Positions 60,676 through 64,000 of a stretch of DNA of 64,000 bases are shown here, one piece after another (position 1 is the stretch's first letter; every line of letters starts with the position of its first letter). Origin of the DNA: Pantoea cypripedii (GTDB lineage Bacteria; Pseudomonadota; Gammaproteobacteria; Enterobacterales; Enterobacteriaceae); the NCBI RefSeq assembly GCF_011395035.1, contig NZ_CP024768.1, positions 282,586-346,585 on the forward strand. The letters run 5' to 3'. The position numbers and the translations under genes were made by a program. Under the pieces are notes generated by a model that saw only the letters and a list, made by a program, of their open reading frames with translations, had not been told where the DNA came from and ran no database searches.

Positions 60676-61863
60676 ATGAGCCTGAATAGTGATGTCGTCG
60701 AACAGAGTTTGCCAGTGGAGAAGCCCGCGTGGGGCGCGGTGTTTGCCATGGCTTTCGGCGTATTCGGCCTGATTACCGCCGAGTTTTTGCCGGTAAGCCT
60801 GCTGACGCCCATTGCCGCTTCGTTGCAGGTCAGTGAAGGACAGGCGGGACAAACCGTCACGGTGACTGCACTGGTGGCGCTGCTCACCAGCCTGGTGATT
60901 GGCAATCTTACCCGCCGTCTCGATCGTCGGCTGGTGATGCTGGCGTTTACCCTGCTGCTGATTGCCTCGGCGCTGCTGGTGGCCTTTGCCGAGGACCTCA
61001 CCATGATCCTGCTGGCGCGGGTGTTGCTGGGCATGGCGATTGGCGGTTTCTGGACATTATCGACCGCCATCACCATGCGTTTGGTGCCGAATGACCAGGT
61101 GCCGCGTGCGTTATCGATTGTGTTTAGCGGGATTTCGCTGGCGACCATCATCGCCGCACCACTCGGCAGCTATCTTGGCGGGCTGATTGGCTGGCGTAAT
61201 ATTTTCCTGTTAACCGGTGCATTAGGCGTGCTGGCGCTGTTCTGGCAGTTCTTTACCTTGCCTGCCATGCCGCCGGAAAACAAGGCCCGCAGTGGTGGCG
61301 TGCTGGACCTGCTGCGCCGTAGCGTGATGCGCTGGGGGATGCTGGCGGTGATCATGATGTTTACCGGCCACTTCGCCTTCTTTACTTACCTGCGTCCGTT
61401 CCTGGAAAGTGCTGCGCAGCTTAACGTCAATCAGCTGTCGCTGGTGCTGCTGGCGTTTGGTGTGGCGAACTTCTTCGGCACCTCGCTGGCGGGGTATCTG
61501 GTGACGCGCAGCGTCTCGCTGACCCTGAGTGGTATGGCGCTGCTGATGAGCGTCACGGCGCTGGTGCTGGTGAGTTTCGGCGGCGTCTCGTGGCTGGTGG
61601 CGGTAGGTGTCGCGGTATGGGGACTGGCATTTGGTTCGATGCCGACCGGCTGGTCAACCTGGATTTCCCGTGCTGTGCCGGATGACGCGGAATCCGGTGG
61701 TGGCTTGCTGGTGGCGACGATCCAGCTGGCGATCACCGCCGGTGCTGCTGCGGGTGGCTGGATGTTTGATTTGCAGGGCGCAGGCGGGGTATTCCTCTCC
61801 AGCGGTGTACTGATGTTGCTGGCGGCGATAACCATTTTCACCCGCGTGCGGCATCACGGGTAA
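60676..61863 (+). CDS. MFS transporter, NepI/purine-nucleoside-efflux-like
   Basis: Inner-membrane major facilitator exporter. It has 395 residues and about twelve spans. It resembles E. coli NepI, a purine ribonucleoside efflux pump: GLITAEFLPVSLLTPIAASL, GQAGQTVTVTALVALLTSLV, LLGMAIGGFWTLSTAITMRL and GWSTWISRAVPDDAE. ATG start. Divergent from an AraC-type gene, 103 bp apart. The true substrate could differ, since this family includes several drug and sugar exporters. Confidence 0.8.
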   Translation: MSLNSDVVEQSLPVEKPAWGAVFAMAFGVFGLITAEFLPVSLLTPIAASLQVSEGQAGQTVTVTALVALLTSLVIGNLTRRLDRRLVMLAFTLLLIASALLVAFAEDLTMILLARVLLGMAIGGFWTLSTAITMRLVPNDQVPRALSIVFSGISLATIIAAPLGSYLGGLIGWRNIFLLTGALGVLALFWQFFTLPAMPPENKARSGGVLDLLRRSVMRWGMLAVIMMFTGHFAFFTYLRPFLESAAQLNVNQLSLVLLAFGVANFFGTSLAGYLVTRSVSLTLSGMALLMSVTALVLVSFGGVSWLVAVGVAVWGLAFGSMPTGWSTWISRAVPDDAESGGGLLVATIQLAITAGAAAGGWMFDLQGAGGVFLSSGVLMLLAAITIFTRVRHHG

Positions 61864-61874
61864 CGATGACAACT

Positions 61875-61946
61875 GTAGCGGCGCGATTTATCGCGCAGGT
61901 TTTTCCGGCACCGCGCACGGCATTGCGCAATAAATTGCGCCGCTAC
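61875..61946. repeat. Inverted pair of GTAG-type REP elements
   Basis: A direct copy (61875-61896) and an inverted copy (61924-61946, ending CTAC) form a BIME-like unit after the MFS gene. Both carry GTAG and the ATTTAT/ATAAAT loop. Confidence 0.8.
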
Positions 61947-62174
61947 GGTTTCTATCAGTTCGGACCAATCGCAGCGATATATCCTGCCTTTTAACTAAAA
62001 CGCAGATTATTAACACGGCGTGCAAAAGCTAACCATAACGTGCTTTTTATGGTCAGTTTTTTTGAATGATAACCGCAAATCTCTCCGCTTTTTGTTGATC
62101 AATTTTCGGCCTATTATTTATCTCAACAAGGCGATTACGCCTTACCTAATCAAATGTTGACCGAGGAATTGACC

Positions 62175-62384
62175 ATGAAATCTATCAAAACTTTTGCTGC
62201 TGTTGTTGCTCTTTCAGTCCTGCCTTTCGCCAGCTTTGCTCAGAGCGTGACCGCTACCGCGTCTACTCTGGACGGTGCTGAAGCGAAAATTGCTGCTCAG
62301 GCACAAGTTGCTGGTGCTTCCTATAAAGTCACTGAAGCCACCTTCAACAACGGCGTGCACATGACCGCTGAACTGACCAAATAA
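62175..62384 (+). CDS. DUF1471 (BhsA/YhcN-like) small periplasmic protein
   Basis: Small exported stress-type protein. It has 69 residues: signal peptide MKSIKTFAAVVALSVLPFASFA, then QSVTATASTLDGAEAKIAAQ and NNGVHMTAELTK. It is highly similar to the gene at 31643, including GAGGAATTGACC just before the ATG. A hairpin follows. Members often respond to stress; no regulator is visible. Confidence 0.88.
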   Translation: MKSIKTFAAVVALSVLPFASFAQSVTATASTLDGAEAKIAAQAQVAGASYKVTEATFNNGVHMTAELTK

Positions 62385-62403
62385 GTCAGTTAACAATCTG
62401 TGC

Positions 62404-62428
62404 TGACAGGGCGCCTCCGGGCGCCCTG
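62404..62428 (+). terminator. Hairpin after the DUF1471 gene
   Basis: AGGGCGCC and GGGCGCCCT arms around a short loop, 20 bp after the stop. T-run is absent, so only a moderate terminator. Confidence 0.55.
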
Positions 62429-62593
62429 GCCGCGTTTAAGCCGATAAAATCCTGTCACTTCTCTTCGTAAATGATTACTATTCGCAAAAATAAAATCCTT
62501 CGTCGGCCTGCCTCGGGCTGCTTTTAACTATCTGGTTGCAATGTCGGGCTTTCATTCACTGCCGTGAGGCGGTGGTTTTGCTATGGAGAAGTC

Positions 62594-63649
62594 ATGAAAG
62601 CGAATAAAACTGTGCAGTGGGCGCTGCGTCCACTGTTTCTGGCGACAGCCCTGTTGTCTACCTCTGCGGTAATGGCGGCAGATACTCAGGAATTGAATCA
62701 GCCGATCTCAAAAGGTGCCTATGAACTGGCCTTCAGCAACAGCGATAACGCGCTGTTCCTGGCGACGTCACAAAATGCCACCAATGAAAAGGGCGGCACC
62801 GTCTATCGTCTCGATCCGCAAAATCTGACGGTAAAACAAACCATCGATACCGATCTGAAAGCCTTCGGTGCCACCATCAACCCCAAAACCAATATCCTCT
62901 ACATCGGTAACACCGTGAATGCGGCGGTGACGGCGGTGGATGCCACCAGCGGCAAGGTGCTGAATACGCTGGTGCTGGATGGCCGGAAACGCAGCGAAAC
63001 TGTGCGCCCGCTGCAACCGCGTGAACTGGTAGCCGATGCGGCGACTGACCGCGTGTATATCGGCGGTTTGGGTCAGGAAAGCGTGGTGTGGGTGGTGGAT
63101 GGCAAAACGCTGCAATTGATCAGCACCGTGCCGAATACCGGTAAAATGGCTGCTGGTCTGGCGCTGGATTCCGCTGCGCAGAAACTCTACGTCACCAACG
63201 CTGACGGTGAGCTGCTCACCATTAACACCCGTCTGAATGCGATTGAAAAACGTCAGAAAATTGATGCCGAGAAAGATCATTTCTTCCTGAACATCGCGCT
63301 GGATACCAAAGGGCATCGCGCCTTCCTCAGTGATTCCAAACAGCCGCAGGTGCTGGTGCTGGATACCCGTACCCAGCAGGTTATCCATCGGATTGATGTC
63401 CCTGAATCGCTGGCGGTGCTGTTCAATGCCGACCGTGATGAACTGTATGTGACGCACCGCAAAGCCGGTGAAATCAGCATCATTGATGCCAGCAACTACA
63501 AAGTGAAACGCACGGTGAAATCACCGGGCCTGCCAAATAGCCTGGCGCTCTCGGCGGATGGCAAAACCCTGTTTGTCAGCATCAAACAGCCTGGCTCCCG
63601 TAAAGAACCACCGAAAAATCCGGATAGCGTGCTGCGCATCGCATTGTGA
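62594..63649 (+). CDS. YncE-like periplasmic beta-propeller protein
   Basis: Predicted exported seven-bladed YVTN-type propeller of unknown function, similar in design to E. coli YncE (ssDNA binding and iron regulation reported). It has 351 residues from the ATG at 62594 following ATGGAGAAGTC: a signal peptide (FLATALLSTSAVMAA), then repeated blades, for example VTAVDATSGKVLNTLVLDGR, VYIGGLGQESVVWVVDGKTL, LYVTNADGELLTI and ISIIDASNYKVKRTV. It is transcribed toward a terminator and dhaK. Confidence 0.85.
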   Translation: MKANKTVQWALRPLFLATALLSTSAVMAADTQELNQPISKGAYELAFSNSDNALFLATSQNATNEKGGTVYRLDPQNLTVKQTIDTDLKAFGATINPKTNILYIGNTVNAAVTAVDATSGKVLNTLVLDGRKRSETVRPLQPRELVADAATDRVYIGGLGQESVVWVVDGKTLQLISTVPNTGKMAAGLALDSAAQKLYVTNADGELLTINTRLNAIEKRQKIDAEKDHFFLNIALDTKGHRAFLSDSKQPQVLVLDTRTQQVIHRIDVPESLAVLFNADRDELYVTHRKAGEISIIDASNYKVKRTVKSPGLPNSLALSADGKTLFVSIKQPGSRKEPPKNPDSVLRIAL

Positions 63650-63670
63650 TCATCCTTATCTGAATTTACG

Positions 63671-63691
63671 GGGCGGCTTGTGCCGCCCTTT
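63671..63691 (+). terminator. Terminator of the YncE-like gene
   Basis: GGGCGGC, loop ttgt, GCCGCCC followed by TTT, 22 bp after the stop. Confidence 0.75.
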
Positions 63692-63771
63692 GCATTTCCT
63701 GTCTCTGCTCAGCGTTTCTCTGCGCTTACTGCGCTACCTTTAAGTACCACAACACCAAAAGGGAGAACGTA

Positions 63772-64000
63772 ATGAGCCAGTTTTTTATGCATAAGAAGTA
63801 CGACCTGGTTAACGAAGCTATTGAAGGGATTCTGCTGAGTACCCCGTGGCATAACCTCAGTCGGCTGGATCTCGGTGATGAGATCCGCGTGGTGGTGCGC
63901 AATGACTGGGACAAGAGCAAAGTCGCGCTGATCTCCGGTGGTGGCTCCGGCCATGAACCGGCCCATGCCGGATTTGTCGGTAAAGGGATGCTGACGGCGG
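63772..64000 (+). CDS. Dihydroxyacetone kinase, N-terminal part (cut by window edge)
   Basis: DhaK-type dihydroxyacetone kinase, phosphorylating glycerone with ATP or as the PTS-linked K subunit. Only the first 76 residues are inside the window: MSQFFMHKKYDLVNEAIEGI, VVRNDWDKSKVALISGGGSG and HEPAHAGFVGKGMLTA, the last carrying the substrate-binding His region and glycine loop. ATG start after GGGAG. Whether it is the single-chain ATP-dependent kinase or a PTS DhaK depends on downstream sequence. Confidence 0.88.
   Translation, partial: MSQFFMHKKYDLVNEAIEGILLSTPWHNLSRLDLGDEIRVVVRNDWDKSKVALISGGGSGHEPAHAGFVGKGMLTA

Overview
The window comes from an enteric gammaproteobacterium, most likely Pantoea or a close relative in the Erwiniaceae. 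The backbone follows the E. coli 91-92 minute order (ubiCA-plsB-dgkA-lexA-dinF-yjbJ-zur-dusA-pspG-qor-dnaB-tyrB-yjbQR-uvrA-ssb-yjcB-soxSR-ghxP-yjcE-actP-yjcH-acs-gltP). It differs by several insertions and losses and carries its own GTAG-type REP palindromes. This assignment rests on protein recognition and gene order read by eye; no database search was possible.

Layout. 1-1.7 kb: end of a gluconate locus (gntK, gntU). 1.7-9.4 kb: a phosphorus-themed block with a Na/Pi-type transporter (yjbB), a leftward ABC uptake operon that includes a type I phosphodiesterase/phosphatase-fold enzyme, a divergent PhnR-like GntR regulator preceded by a three-repeat Pho box, and psiE with a CRP site. 9.5-23 kb: core genes for ubiquinone, phospholipid, SOS, zinc, tRNA modification and replication. 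23.1-24.5 kb: an AsnC/Lrp-type regulator and a YitT membrane protein, separated by an unusually structured intergenic region and sitting where E. coli has alr. 24.5-31.5 kb: tyrB, yjbQR, a zinc alcohol dehydrogenase, then uvrA and ssb sharing a LexA box.

31.6-40.8 kb is an accessory block inserted between ssb and yjcB: a DUF1471 periplasmic protein, a RES-Xre toxin-antitoxin pair with palindromic operators, a Tat-type yellow/royal-jelly-like protein, an isochorismatase-family hydrolase, an AraC/EamA pair, an AT-rich stretch with an IS3-type remnant, and a two-gene surface-polymer unit (flippase plus TupA-like ATP-grasp enzyme). 40.9-55.4 kb returns to the core order (yjcB, soxS/soxR, ghxP, yjcE, actP-yjcH-acs, gltP), with extra GST, lrgAB with a LysR regulator, and yfaZ. 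55.5-64 kb holds murQP without a local murR, an Aer-type receptor behind a flagellar-type promoter, an AraC/MFS efflux pair, a second DUF1471 gene, a YncE-like propeller and the start of a dihydroxyacetone kinase.

No tRNA, rRNA, CRISPR array or prophage was seen. The observations most worth testing are the Pho-box-controlled uptake/phosphodiesterase cluster, the nested inverted repeats between the Lrp-type gene and yitT, the orphan flippase/ATP-grasp pair in the ssb-yjcB insertion, and the two-class GTAG REP family.
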